DNA from: Cupriavidus numazuensis
GTDB taxonomy: Bacteria > Pseudomonadota > Gammaproteobacteria > Burkholderiales > Burkholderiaceae
Assembly: GCF_905397435.1 (NCBI RefSeq)
Contig: NZ_CAJPVI010000029.1
Coordinates: 1-64,000 of the forward strand
Reading direction: 5' to 3'
Length of the DNA: 64,000 nt
The first letter of the stretch is position 1; each line of letters opens with the position of its first letter. This document shows, one piece after another, positions 42,142 to 51,212 of the stretch. The position numbers were made by a program, and so were the translations under genes. The notes below the pieces were generated by a model. It searched no databases. It was not told where the DNA came from and worked only from the letters and a program-made list of their open reading frames with translations.

Positions 42142-42423
42142 GTGAGTCTTCTGAGAGGGATAACGTCCGCCGCTTATATGCTGTGGGGCCAACACGCCGC
42201 CGCAAGAGCGAGAACCCTGTCGCGGGATATTCGATCATTGATGCACGAAGCAGGCACTACCCCAAACGACGTGGACGATCACCACGGCGTGAAATCGAAA
42301 ATCTGGCGCAGAACGCGTCATTGCTCAGAGAAGGAGTTGCTGTTTCTCTATGCGGTCGACAAGGAGGTTGCGATGATGTGCGAACGGGTCGCGCGACAGC
42401 ACCTCATGCCAGATCTGGTGTAA
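42142..42423 (+). CDS. Hypothetical 93-residue protein
   Basis: I do not recognise this protein. A GTG at 42142 lies nine bases after a perfect AAGGAGG, the best ribosome-binding site in the neighbourhood. An overlapping ATG at 42135, in another frame, is only two bases from it. The product is basic and His/Cys-containing, with KSKIWRRTRHCSEKELLFLY and a C-terminal helix EVAMMCERVARQHLMPDLV. No signal peptide or membrane span is evident. It converges with the diiron gene and stands apart from other operons. It is probably a real small gene, but it has no assigned function. Confidence 0.5.
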   Translation: MSLLRGITSAAYMLWGQHAAARARTLSRDIRSLMHEAGTTPNDVDDHHGVKSKIWRRTRHCSEKELLFLYAVDKEVAMMCERVARQHLMPDLV

Positions 42424-42504
42424 GCGCGTGCAGACCGCTTCCCGTGCTTGGCCGATACCCAGCGGCTACGAACAGGCACTTCGTAGCCGCCACTGACGTG
42501 TCCG

Positions 42505-43446
42505 CTAACTCATGATCGGCGCCATCGCGGTTTCGATTCGAGACAGTTGGCTTCCAGTGATCATGTTGCTGAGAACCTGACTGAAGCGCGGCTCCTGAAC
42601 GCCGGAGATGATGTACTGCCACCTGTATGCCGCCAGCAGGCCGATGCGCACGGAATCCTTCTCGGTCATCGACAGCGAACGGCCGCAGATCATCGCAAAG
42701 TAGTCCGCGTCCGCGCTGGCCTGGGTCTGCAAGATGCCGTCCACGGCGGCGACCAGCTCGATCAGATCGTTAACGCCCGCGTCGCGTTCTTCAGGCGAAA
42801 GCTTCGCATCTTCACGCTGCCATTCGAGTTCGTCGAGAATCGCATGCTGTGATTCCTCGCGCCAGTGAAAGAGGAAGACATCCTTCCAAAGTTCAGAGGC
42901 GTTCATGTCCCCGTCGATGCTGCCTCGATAGTGCGCGAGCACGAAGAGTTCGATGTGGCAGGTCAGAGCGAGCACCGCCCACGTGGACTTCGCGAGCACA
43001 AACGACGCCACACTGTTTGCTTCAGGCAAGAACGCGTAGCCGTCCGGCATGCCTTCGGCGCACATGCGCTCAATGCGCCGAAACAGCTCCTGATGCTTGA
43101 TCTCTTCATCGCTGAACCGCACGAGCGCCTCGAGCGCTGTCTGGTTGCCGAGGCGGTAGGGTCCGCTCATCTCGAGGACCTTCGCTGCGATGAAGCGTTC
43201 GACGAGTCCGAACATGTTCGCATAGGTACGACCCTGGATCTGGCTGAGCAGACGCTTTTCGTCCTGCCCAAGAAAGGAAAGAGCGTCGACCTTCGAAAGC
43301 GCATCGGGCAGAAACTTCTTCGAATAATCGAAGCTCCGGCCGCGAATCACATCGCGGTCGATATCCCAGCGGACGCGCTTGGACGCAGCGATGCACTTGG
43401 CGTAGCGATTGATGGTCGCCCCATCGACTTCGGTCATGATTTCCAT
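42505..43446 (-). CDS. Ferritin-like diiron protein, putative oxygenase
   Basis: A 313-residue all-helical protein with a full carboxylate-bridged diiron set: Glu83 (LVERF), the Glu115-xx-His118 pair in EEIKH, Glu166 (HIELF) and the Glu198-xx-His201 pair in EESQH. This E/ExxH/E/ExxH pattern is that of ferritin-like oxygenases and oxidases such as AurF-type N-oxygenases and long-chain diiron enzymes. The length is well above ferritin or rubrerythrin. The ATG at 43446 has AAGGAG nine bases upstream; the frame runs open to 43593. It is divergent from the giant BTAD regulator. The substrate and partner reductase are unknown. Confidence 0.85.
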   Translation of the reverse strand: MEIMTEVDGATINRYAKCIAASKRVRWDIDRDVIRGRSFDYSKKFLPDALSKVDALSFLGQDEKRLLSQIQGRTYANMFGLVERFIAAKVLEMSGPYRLGNQTALEALVRFSDEEIKHQELFRRIERMCAEGMPDGYAFLPEANSVASFVLAKSTWAVLALTCHIELFVLAHYRGSIDGDMNASELWKDVFLFHWREESQHAILDELEWQREDAKLSPEERDAGVNDLIELVAAVDGILQTQASADADYFAMICGRSLSMTEKDSVRIGLLAAYRWQYIISGVQEPRFSQVLSNMITGSQLSRIETAMAPIMS

Positions 43447-43882
43447 TTGGCACATCTCCTTCCATATCTCACACACTCCGTGGCTGCGGTGGGCGACGAC
43501 CGTCCCCCCACCCGCACGGATCAAGCGCCGGGCTGTCCGGCATCCTGCGACGGTAGTGCGCGCCTTTCGCAGCGCTTCGAAGGGGAAGTCCACGTTGGAA
43601 ATGCAGCACCATCACGATTCCGACTATCGGCGCCCGACGTCATGAATCCGTGATCAGCGGTCGAGGCTGCGTAAAAACGCCGTAAAAAATTCTCATGCAG
43701 TTGGCCTCTTGCCTCTGTCCAGCCAGGCCATGAGGTCAGATTCCGATATCTGGCCAGACCGGGTCGCTCCAATCTGCGCCGTGAAAAGTGACCCATGAAA
43801 TACGGCGCCGGCGCATCGACGCATGAAAGTTGCGCCGGGCGGACTAGACTCTTTGAGAGCGACGCTTCACCTCACGCACGAC
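43447..43882. other. Divergent region between diiron gene and BTAD regulator
   Basis: About 430 bp without a supported gene. An AT-rich patch at 43668-43692 holds the phased direct repeat listed separately. Neither translation start proposed for the regulator has a good ribosome-binding site. Confidence 0.5.
43670..43688. promoter_or_regulatory. 11-bp-phased direct repeat, candidate BTAD/SARP-type operator
   Basis: CGTAAAAA occurs at 43670-43677 and again at 43681-43688, exactly 11 bp apart and on the same face of the helix. Transcription factors with a BTAD-type N-terminus (SARP/AfsR) bind heptamer direct repeats with 11-bp period. The site lies between the two divergent genes, so it is a natural candidate. 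No clear -10 box follows at the usual distance. Confidence 0.4.
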
Positions 43883-46800
43883 ATGACCCGGCTCAAGATC
43901 GAAGTCCTCGGAGGCCTCCAAATCCGGCTGGCCGGGCAACATGGATCGCCGGCTTTTCCCACCAGGAAAAGCAAGGCCATCCTGGTCTACCTCGCCTTGT
44001 CGCCGGGCATGCTGCGGTCGCGAGAGCAACTGGCGAGCGTGTTCTGGGAGCGCAGCGCGGAAGAGCAGGCAAGAGCCAGCCTGCGCCAGACGCTCTCGAG
44101 CTTGCGCCGGATCCTGCCGAACGCTCCGCCACTCCTGAGCGCGGAGTCCGATGCCGTCTGGCTCGACGAGCAGTCCGTGGAAGTCGACGCGCTGCAATTC
44201 CGGCGCCTTGCCACTGACCGGTCTTCTGATGCCCTGGCAAACGCTATCGCACTCTACCGGGGTGCACTACTCGATGGCTTCGGTCTTCGCGAAGAACCAT
44301 TCGAGCAGTGGATGATCCTTGAGCGCCGCTGGTTTCATGAACGTGCCGTGGACGTGTTGACCGAACTTGTCGACCTCTACGAACAATCCGGCGAGTTGGA
44401 TCAAGCCATTGCTACGGCAAGCAGAGTATTGACCCTGGACCCGACCCTCGAATGGGCGCATGCAGTGCTCATGAAGCTCTATGCGAGAACGGGACGCCGC
44501 AACGCTGCAGTTCGCCAGTACCAGGAATGCGTCCGCGCCCTCAATATCGAACTCGGGATTGCCCCGGCGGAGAGCACGCAGCGGCTGGCCGCCCAGATCC
44601 AGCGGGATGCCGATGCAGATCGAGAGCCTGCAGGTTCGGCCATGGTTGTCGAGAATCTGGCCTCGCAGACAGCAAGTGCGTCGCGCACCGGCTACGAGGC
44701 AGGCAATGCAACGTTCTTGCCAGCGGAGCGCAAGCACTTGAGTGTGCTCTGCGCCCGCGTGCGCCAGCCGGTCAGCGTGACGGATCATGAAACGGCACTG
44801 GAGCGCGTCGACGCTGTGCTGAAAGCCATGTCCGACGCCGTTCAGCGATTCGGCGGCCTGGTCACCCAGGTCCGGAGCGATGGTGTGACTGCGCTGTTTG
44901 GCGCGCCTGTCGCCCGCGAAGAGCATGCGGTAGAAGCTTGCTATGCAGCGCTCGCGATGCGCGAGCGCATCTCGGAACTGATTGACCGGTCCCTGGAGGT
45001 GCGCATTGGCGTACATTCCGGCGAGGCTGTCGTTCGCACGATTGGGGAAGGCGGGTCGCAACACTATGACGCACTCGGCGCCGTCCCGCAGGTCGCGAAT
45101 CAGATCGATGTCGCGCTCGCAGCGGGAGAGATCGGGGTGAGTGCCGACACCGTCCGGTGTGCCGAAGGCTTCATCCAGCTATCGGACGATCCTGCGAGAC
45201 CGCTCCCTGGTGCGGCGCCTCGCATCGATATCTTCCTGTTGCGCACAAAGTCCGAGTTGCACCTGCGCTGGAACGCACGCACGGTACGCGGCCTCACGCG
45301 TTTTGTCGGTCGCGACGCAGAGATGTGTGGCTTGCGGGGGATGCTCGAGCGTGCCGGACGCGGCGCAGGCCAGGTATGCGCAATCGTCGGGGAGCCTGGC
45401 GTCGGAAAGTCCCGCCTCGTGCATGAGTTCGTCAACTCGGAACAGGCGGCCGGATGGACCATAGTCGAGACAGGCGCGACGTCGCGCGACTCGAGCGCGA
45501 TCTACCTTCCGCTAGCCAATTTGCTCCGGACATGGTTCCGCATCGCGGCCCGGGACTCCCTGGCCGAGGCAGCCGGCAAGCTTCATCGCGGCGTCGAAGC
45601 GGTCGACCCCGCGCTCGCGTCGGCCTGTCCTGCATTGTCTGCCATGCTGGACTTGCCGCCGGATGATCCGCAATGGGACATGGCGAGTCCACCGCAAAAG
45701 CGCAAGCTAACGCTCGAAGCGGTTGCCTCTTTCGTGATTTGTGCGAGTGACCACCATCCATTGATCCTCGTTGTCGAGGATCTGCATTGGATCGATGAGG
45801 GCACGCAGGCGGCTCTCGATCATCTCGTCGACTTTATCGGTGCATTACGCGTCCTGCTTCTCGTGACCCATCGCCCCGAGTATCGGCACACATGGTCCGG
45901 AAAGAGCTATTTCTCCCAGATTCACGTTGACAGCCTGGACGCCGAAAGCGCGAAGGTGCTGCTGCAGACCCTCCTCGGCGACGGCAGCGAGCTTTCCACC
46001 CTCAGGCGTCGCCTGATCGAGCGTACGGGATGCACGCCGCTCTTCCTGGAGGAATCCGTTCGCGCGCTTGCAGACACGGGCGCACTGGTTGGCCGAAAAG
46101 GCGCATATCAAATGGCGCGGACGATCGACACGCCCGACATTCCATCCACGGTGCATGCGGTCCTCGCTTCGCGGATCGATCGCCTGTCCACGCAGCAGAA
46201 GTCCCTGATGCAAATGGCATCCGTGATCGGCCAGGAATTTTCCGTCGATGTGCTGCAGCCGATCGCCGATCTCGACCGGGAACGGCTACTCGATCTGCTC
46301 GCTGAACTGCAAGCGGCGGAGTTTCTTTATCAGACCCGGCTGTTGCCGCACCAGCAGTACACCTTCAAGCATGCGCTCACGCATCGCGTCGCCTATGCAA
46401 GCGTGCTCAAGGAGCGAAGGCGCTCCATGCACGTACGGCTCGTGGATGTCATCGAGCAGCTTTACGCGCAACGTCTTGACGAGCATGTCGAACGCCTCGC
46501 GCATCATGCAATTGCCGGCGAACTGTGGGACAAGGCCATCCATTACCTGTACCAGTCTGCGGGCAAGGCGCTCCAGCGGTTCGCCTACCAGCAGGCGGTT
46601 GATCACCTGATCCAGGGACTCGGGATCATCGGTACGCTACCGCCCTCACCTGCGCTGCTAAGGCAAGAGCTCGAATATCAAAAGGTTCTCGGCGTGACCA
46701 TGATGGCGGCGAAGGGGTGGGCGGCGAAGGAAGTCCTCGACGCCTATACGCAAGCGAGGACGCTCTGCGAGGCGCTTGGCGACAAGGGCGAACTGTTCAC

Positions 46801-47830
46801 CGCACTGCGGGGCGAAGGGCAGTATCGAATGATCCGTGGCGAATCGGAAATCGCCCGCGAACTTGGCAATCGTTGCGTCGCTCTGACCGCGGGTTCACAT
46901 GACCACGGCATGCAGATCGAGACCCATCATCTGTTCTGGACCAACAGCTTTTTCATGGGCGAGTATGCGACGTCGGAGTTTCACAGCAGCAAAGGAATGG
47001 CGCTTTACGAGCAGGAGCGGGACCACGCGCTGACATTCAAGTACTCCGGACATGATCCCGGTGTGTGCTGCCGATGCTTCGCCGCATTGGCTGAGTGTTT
47101 GCGCGGATACCCGGACAAAGCGCTTTCGGTTTGCCACGAGGCGCTGGGACTCGCGCAAGACCTCGGTCATCCCCTGACGACCGCACTGGTGTACTGGACC
47201 TGCAGCTTCGCGCATATCCTGCGGGGCGAGCCGGAACTGGCCAGGCAGTGGGCCGTGCGAGAGATTTCAATCTGCGATGACTACATGTTGCCCCTGCTGC
47301 TGTCGCAAGGCCAATTTCAGCTTGGCTGGTCGGTGGCACAGACCGGCGACCTCGACGAAGGCATCGAGCGCATGCGGGAAGGCATTTCGGCAATCAGTGC
47401 GACCGGTGCCGAGATGGGGCGGCCCTACTTCAATGCGCTGCTTGGCGAAGCGCTGGGCCGCGCCGGCAAACCAGAGGCAGGGCTTGCAGAGATCGAACGC
47501 GCGCTCGCGACTGTCAACCAGCACGGCGGACGCTTCCAGCTATCAGAAATCTTGCGCCTGAAAGCCGAACTGCTCGCAACCGGGCGCTTTGCAAAACAAG
47601 ACGAAATACTCGCGATCCTCCATGAGGCGATCGCGATTGCACAAAGGCAGGGTGCAAGTCTGCCCGCACTACGCGCGGCGCTGAGCCTTGCCCGCCAGCT
47701 GGCGGCAACCGGCGACATGCAGAATGCATACGCCGTGTTGCAGCCAGCCTGCGACAGCATCAGGGAGCGCAGTAACCTCGTCGATATAGCTGCGGCACAA
47801 AGGCTCCTCGCTGAGATAAAGCAGCGCTAG
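43883..47830 (+). CDS. Large BTAD / cyclase-like / AAA-ATPase / TPR regulator
   Basis: About 1,315 residues (an upstream ATG at 43823 would add 20). Residues 1 to about 240 are an OmpR-like DNA-binding plus BTAD domain (MTRLKIEVLGGLQIRL, RASLRQTLSSLRRIL, ECVRALNIELGIAPAE). Residues about 280-440 match a class III nucleotide cyclase, but the first metal Asp is lost (LCARV for FCDLV) and the Asn and Arg of the NxxxR motif are both Gln (VPQVANQI). Walker A GEPGVGKS is near residue 503 and Walker B LILVVEDLHWID near 629, followed by TPR-like repeats. It is probably an ATP-dependent transcription regulator with a non-catalytic sensor domain, facing the diiron gene. Confidence 0.85.
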   Translation: MTRLKIEVLGGLQIRLAGQHGSPAFPTRKSKAILVYLALSPGMLRSREQLASVFWERSAEEQARASLRQTLSSLRRILPNAPPLLSAESDAVWLDEQSVEVDALQFRRLATDRSSDALANAIALYRGALLDGFGLREEPFEQWMILERRWFHERAVDVLTELVDLYEQSGELDQAIATASRVLTLDPTLEWAHAVLMKLYARTGRRNAAVRQYQECVRALNIELGIAPAESTQRLAAQIQRDADADREPAGSAMVVENLASQTASASRTGYEAGNATFLPAERKHLSVLCARVRQPVSVTDHETALERVDAVLKAMSDAVQRFGGLVTQVRSDGVTALFGAPVAREEHAVEACYAALAMRERISELIDRSLEVRIGVHSGEAVVRTIGEGGSQHYDALGAVPQVANQIDVALAAGEIGVSADTVRCAEGFIQLSDDPARPLPGAAPRIDIFLLRTKSELHLRWNARTVRGLTRFVGRDAEMCGLRGMLERAGRGAGQVCAIVGEPGVGKSRLVHEFVNSEQAAGWTIVETGATSRDSSAIYLPLANLLRTWFRIAARDSLAEAAGKLHRGVEAVDPALASACPALSAMLDLPPDDPQWDMASPPQKRKLTLEAVASFVICASDHHPLILVVEDLHWIDEGTQAALDHLVDFIGALRVLLLVTHRPEYRHTWSGKSYFSQIHVDSLDAESAKVLLQTLLGDGSELSTLRRRLIERTGCTPLFLEESVRALADTGALVGRKGAYQMARTIDTPDIPSTVHAVLASRIDRLSTQQKSLMQMASVIGQEFSVDVLQPIADLDRERLLDLLAELQAAEFLYQTRLLPHQQYTFKHALTHRVAYASVLKERRRSMHVRLVDVIEQLYAQRLDEHVERLAHHAIAGELWDKAIHYLYQSAGKALQRFAYQQAVDHLIQGLGIIGTLPPSPALLRQELEYQKVLGVTMMAAKGWAAKEVLDAYTQARTLCEALGDKGELFTALRGEGQYRMIRGESEIARELGNRCVALTAGSHDHGMQIETHHLFWTNSFFMGEYATSEFHSSKGMALYEQERDHALTFKYSGHDPGVCCRCFAALAECLRGYPDKALSVCHEALGLAQDLGHPLTTALVYWTCSFAHILRGEPELARQWAVREISICDDYMLPLLLSQGQFQLGWSVAQTGDLDEGIERMREGISAISATGAEMGRPYFNALLGEALGRAGKPEAGLAEIERALATVNQHGGRFQLSEILRLKAELLATGRFAKQDEILAILHEAIAIAQRQGASLPALRAALSLARQLAATGDMQNAYAVLQPACDSIRERSNLVDIAAAQRLLAEIKQR

Positions 47831-47938
47831 CGCGAGCCCTTGCCGGCATCTGCGAAGCTGGATAACTTCAGCGTACGGACGAAGACCAACACGAGAACCG
47901 ATACGCTGCCGATACCAGCTCCGGGTCAGGACGACCGC

Positions 47939-49036
47939 TCAGTTCGGCGCGATGCCGTGCGACAACACCTCGTGCGCCCACTTCACCGCCGCGCGTGCAG
48001 GCGCCTGGCCCGTCGACTCTACGCGTTGCGCCAGTCCGAGCACCCGATCGCGAATACCAGCGACTTCGTCGCGAAGGGCTGAATCGTCGACGCCACCGAG
48101 GTATTCCCGCGCGCAACTTACGATGCCGCCGGCATTGATCAGGAAATCGGGTGCATAGAAAATGCCACGCTGATGCAGGGTGTCGCCCTCGGCCAGTGAG
48201 GCGAGTTGGTTGTTTGCGCCGCCGGCGATGATCTGGAAGCGGCAGCTCTCGGCCACGGCCGCGGTGATGACGGCACCCAGAGCACAGGGCGCGAATATGT
48301 CGGCATCCACTTCCGTAATGGCTTCCGGCGATACGACCCGCGCGCCAAATTGCTGTTGCGCCTGTGTCGTGCGCCCGGCATCAATATCGGCCACAGTCAG
48401 CGTGGCGCCCGCTTCATGCAGGCGGCGGCAGAGCTCCCAGCCTACCGACCCCAGACCCTGAACGGCCACAGACAGGCCGGTGAGCGACTTGCGGTCCAGG
48501 CGGTACTGCGCCGCCGCTTGAATGCCGACGAACACGCCGTAAGCCGTCCACGGCGAAGGGTTGCCACCGAACCCGCCGTCGCGCGGCATGCCGCTGACAT
48601 AGCGGGTTTCGGCCTGGACGGCGCGCATGTCGTCCACCGTCGTACCCACATCTTCAGCCGTGATATAGCTGCCACGCAGCGACTCGACCATGCGACCGAA
48701 CGCGCGGAAGAGTTGTTGGCGGTCCGTCTGCGCCGGCGAACGCAGGATCACCGCCTTGCCGCCGCCGAACGGAAGCCCGGCGAGGGCGTTCTTGTAGGCC
48801 ATGCCCTGCGACAGGCGCAGGGCGTCGGACAGCGCCTCGGCTTCGGCTGCATAGGTCCAGTACCGGCAGCCGCCGAAGGCGGGGCCCAGTCTGGTGTTGT
48901 AGATGGCGATGATGGCCTGCAGGCCGGATTCCGGATCGGTGGCGAGCGTCACGCGCTCGTGGGACAGGCCTTCGCCGGTGCCGAACAGGCGGACGGCGGC
49001 TGCCGCGTGGGTACGGTCGTTCAACTTCTTCTCCAT
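47939..49036 (-). CDS. Glu/Leu/Phe/Val dehydrogenase family protein
   Basis: A 365-residue amino-acid dehydrogenase of the leucine/phenylalanine dehydrogenase branch. The catalytic lysines are in GMAYKNALAGLPFGGGKAVIL (about residues 79-100). The NAD-binding VAVQGLGSVGWELCRRL and the C-terminal NNQLA segment follow. It reversibly deaminates a branched or aromatic amino acid to its keto acid. The ATG at 49036 was chosen over an upstream ATG with a weak context. The APC permease encoded just upstream on the same strand may import its substrate. Confidence 0.92.
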   Translation of the reverse strand: MEKKLNDRTHAAAAVRLFGTGEGLSHERVTLATDPESGLQAIIAIYNTRLGPAFGGCRYWTYAAEAEALSDALRLSQGMAYKNALAGLPFGGGKAVILRSPAQTDRQQLFRAFGRMVESLRGSYITAEDVGTTVDDMRAVQAETRYVSGMPRDGGFGGNPSPWTAYGVFVGIQAAAQYRLDRKSLTGLSVAVQGLGSVGWELCRRLHEAGATLTVADIDAGRTTQAQQQFGARVVSPEAITEVDADIFAPCALGAVITAAVAESCRFQIIAGGANNQLASLAEGDTLHQRGIFYAPDFLINAGGIVSCAREYLGGVDDSALRDEVAGIRDRVLGLAQRVESTGQAPARAAVKWAHEVLSHGIAPN

Positions 49037-49286
49037 GACGTGGGGAATGCAAAGCTGTAGCTCTGCCTTCCTTGGCACACCGCCTGGGTTGCAGTGCGGT
49101 GCGGCTTTGACAGGGCGCGGAGCCCCATCGCGTTCGGCTGCGGGCGATTGTGTCGCTGCCAGCGCCGGGTTAGCTTCTTACCCAGATTCCGGGTGCAGGA
49201 AGGGTTCGGGTTTTCGCTTGCTCCGAGGTCGAAATCTGCATTCATTCACACGTCTGGCTGGCAAACGGTGGCGTCCATGTGTGCTC

Positions 49287-50702
49287 TTACAGGTGGTCCC
49301 GCGTGCTACCTGCTGCCCCGTGCAGCACCGCATTGCGGCGCGCGTACAGGAAGTAGACCGACAGTCCGATCGCCAGCCAGGTGAGGAAGGCGATCCAGGT
49401 CAGCGCTTGAAGGTGTGCCATCAGGAACAGGCAGAAGCCCACCGATAGCAGCGGAACCACCGGCACGCCGGGGCAGCGGAAGGCCCTCTGCAGTTCGGGA
49501 CGGGTTCGACGCAGCACCAGCACCGCGATCGAGATCAGCGTGAAGGCCGAGAGCGTGCCGATATTGATCAGCTCGGCCAGCACATTGAGCGGCACGAATG
49601 CGGCGATCATCGCGAACACGATACCGACGGTCCAGGTAGCGAAGAATGGTGTGGCGTGCACCGGGTGCACCGACGACAGCTTCGCGGGCAGCAGGCCGTC
49701 GCGTGACATGGCAAAGATGACGCGGGTCTGGCCAAAGGTCATGACCAGGATCACAGTGGTCATGCCGACAATAGCGCCCAGGTCGACAAAGCCGGCCACC
49801 CAGTTCTGCCCCGCGTACTGCAGCACCAGCGACACCGGATGGTCGACGCCGGCGAACTTGGCGAAGGGAACGACGCCGGTCATGATGGCCGCGACAATCA
49901 CATATAGCACCGTGCAGACCGTCAGCGAGCCGATGATGCCGACCGGGAGGTCGCGGCGCGGATTGCGCACTTCCTCGGCGGCCGAGGTCACCGCATCGAA
50001 GCCGATGAAGGCGAAGAACACCAGCGCTGCCGCGTTGAAGATGCCCGATACCCCGAACGGTGCGAATGGCTGCCAGTTGGCCGGCTTGACGTGCCAGACG
50101 CCGACCGCGATGAACAGCACGACCACCGCAATCTTGATCGCCACCATCACGTTGTTGAGGCGAGCCGACTCGCGCACGCCGCAGGACACCACCCAGGTGG
50201 TAATCAGCATGATCAGGAAGGCCGGCAGGTTGAACAAGGTTTGCACGCCCGGCACCGCTCCCGGCGCCGCGGTCAGCGCCGTCGGCAAATGCAGGCCGAA
50301 ACCCGCCGCCAGCGACTGGAAGTATCCCGACCAGCCCACCGACACTGCCGAGGTAGCCAGGCCATATTCGAGCAGCAGGTCCCAGCCGATCATCCAGGCG
50401 ATGATCTCGCCCAGCGTCGCGTAGCTATACGTATAGATCGATCCCGACACCGGGATGGCGGAGGCGAACTCGGCATAGCACAGTGCGGCGAAGCCGCAGG
50501 CCATGGCGGCGATGACGAAAGATATGGTCAGTGCCGGGCCGGCGGTCAATGCGCCGGTGCCGGTCAGCACGAAGATGCCGGTGCCGATGATGGCGCCGAT
50601 GCCCATCAGTACAAGGTCCACCGGACCCAGGACCTTCTTCAGGCCGCCAACGTGGCTGTTCACCAGCATGGCGTCAATGTCTTTGGTTCGGAACAAGCTC
50701 AT
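49287..50702 (-). CDS. APC-superfamily cationic-amino-acid-type permease
   Basis: A 471-residue transporter with 12 or more membrane spans. It begins MSLFRTKDIDAMLVNSHVG. The segments VLMGIGAIIGTGIFVLTGTG and FFAFIGFDAVTSAAEEVRNP are hallmarks of the CAT/YhdG/YfnA-type permeases. The ATG at 50702 follows AGGAGACACCTAT; the frame extends upstream to 50828 without support. It probably imports branched-chain, aromatic or basic amino acids, in keeping with the dehydrogenase downstream. Confidence 0.92.
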   Translation of the reverse strand: MSLFRTKDIDAMLVNSHVGGLKKVLGPVDLVLMGIGAIIGTGIFVLTGTGALTAGPALTISFVIAAMACGFAALCYAEFASAIPVSGSIYTYSYATLGEIIAWMIGWDLLLEYGLATSAVSVGWSGYFQSLAAGFGLHLPTALTAAPGAVPGVQTLFNLPAFLIMLITTWVVSCGVRESARLNNVMVAIKIAVVVLFIAVGVWHVKPANWQPFAPFGVSGIFNAAALVFFAFIGFDAVTSAAEEVRNPRRDLPVGIIGSLTVCTVLYVIVAAIMTGVVPFAKFAGVDHPVSLVLQYAGQNWVAGFVDLGAIVGMTTVILVMTFGQTRVIFAMSRDGLLPAKLSSVHPVHATPFFATWTVGIVFAMIAAFVPLNVLAELINIGTLSAFTLISIAVLVLRRTRPELQRAFRCPGVPVVPLLSVGFCLFLMAHLQALTWIAFLTWLAIGLSVYFLYARRNAVLHGAAGSTRDHL

Positions 50703-51212
50703 ATAGGTGTCTCCTGCATGTGCTGCCGCGCGATCGCACGGCCGGCGCCGGAGATGGCGACGAGTCATGCGGGAACGCTGGCATCCGGGCAGCGTGCTGC
50801 CGGGGTCGACGGCACGGCTTGCCGGCACGCGGGTAGCGCACCGGTCCCGGTAGTTATTGGAATATCCGGACCGCGATCAGAAGCCGCGGCCAGCCTGATC
50901 GCGTAGATCGAGGGCTCGGCCAATGGCTGCGACCGGGTGGTGTTCCTTCTTTTGTTCGGAGGAGTGTAGGAAGCGTCCGCGCCATCGTAAAATCAAAAAT
51001 TCCGACACCTGATATCCTCGAAACAGATAGCGGAAGAGTGGTCACGGCCGAGTCCCTGACCGCCTCATTCTCGACTGACGCGGCACCGCTTGAAGGGCTG
51101 CCAGGCTATGAGAACGGACGTCGACATCACGGAGGCCCGACCGGCGCCGAGGCGTCGTCGGGGAACGGCATGCTATGCCAAGGTACAGGGAACGTGTCGG
51201 AAAGCGGCTCTG
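50703..51212. other. 510-bp region between LysR end and APC permease start
   Basis: No gene is supported; short frames at 51038-51319 and 51090-51284 have no recognisable content. An AT-rich patch at about 50985-51030 (GTAAAATCAAAAATT) is the likely promoter region for the permease on the minus strand, but no clean -35/-10 pair could be fixed. Confidence 0.45.

Noticed and set aside
42135..42515. 126-codon alternative frame overlapping the 93-codon ORF
   Set aside because: Its ATG is only two bases from the ribosome-binding site and its product is Arg-rich without features. It is kept in mind but judged less likely.
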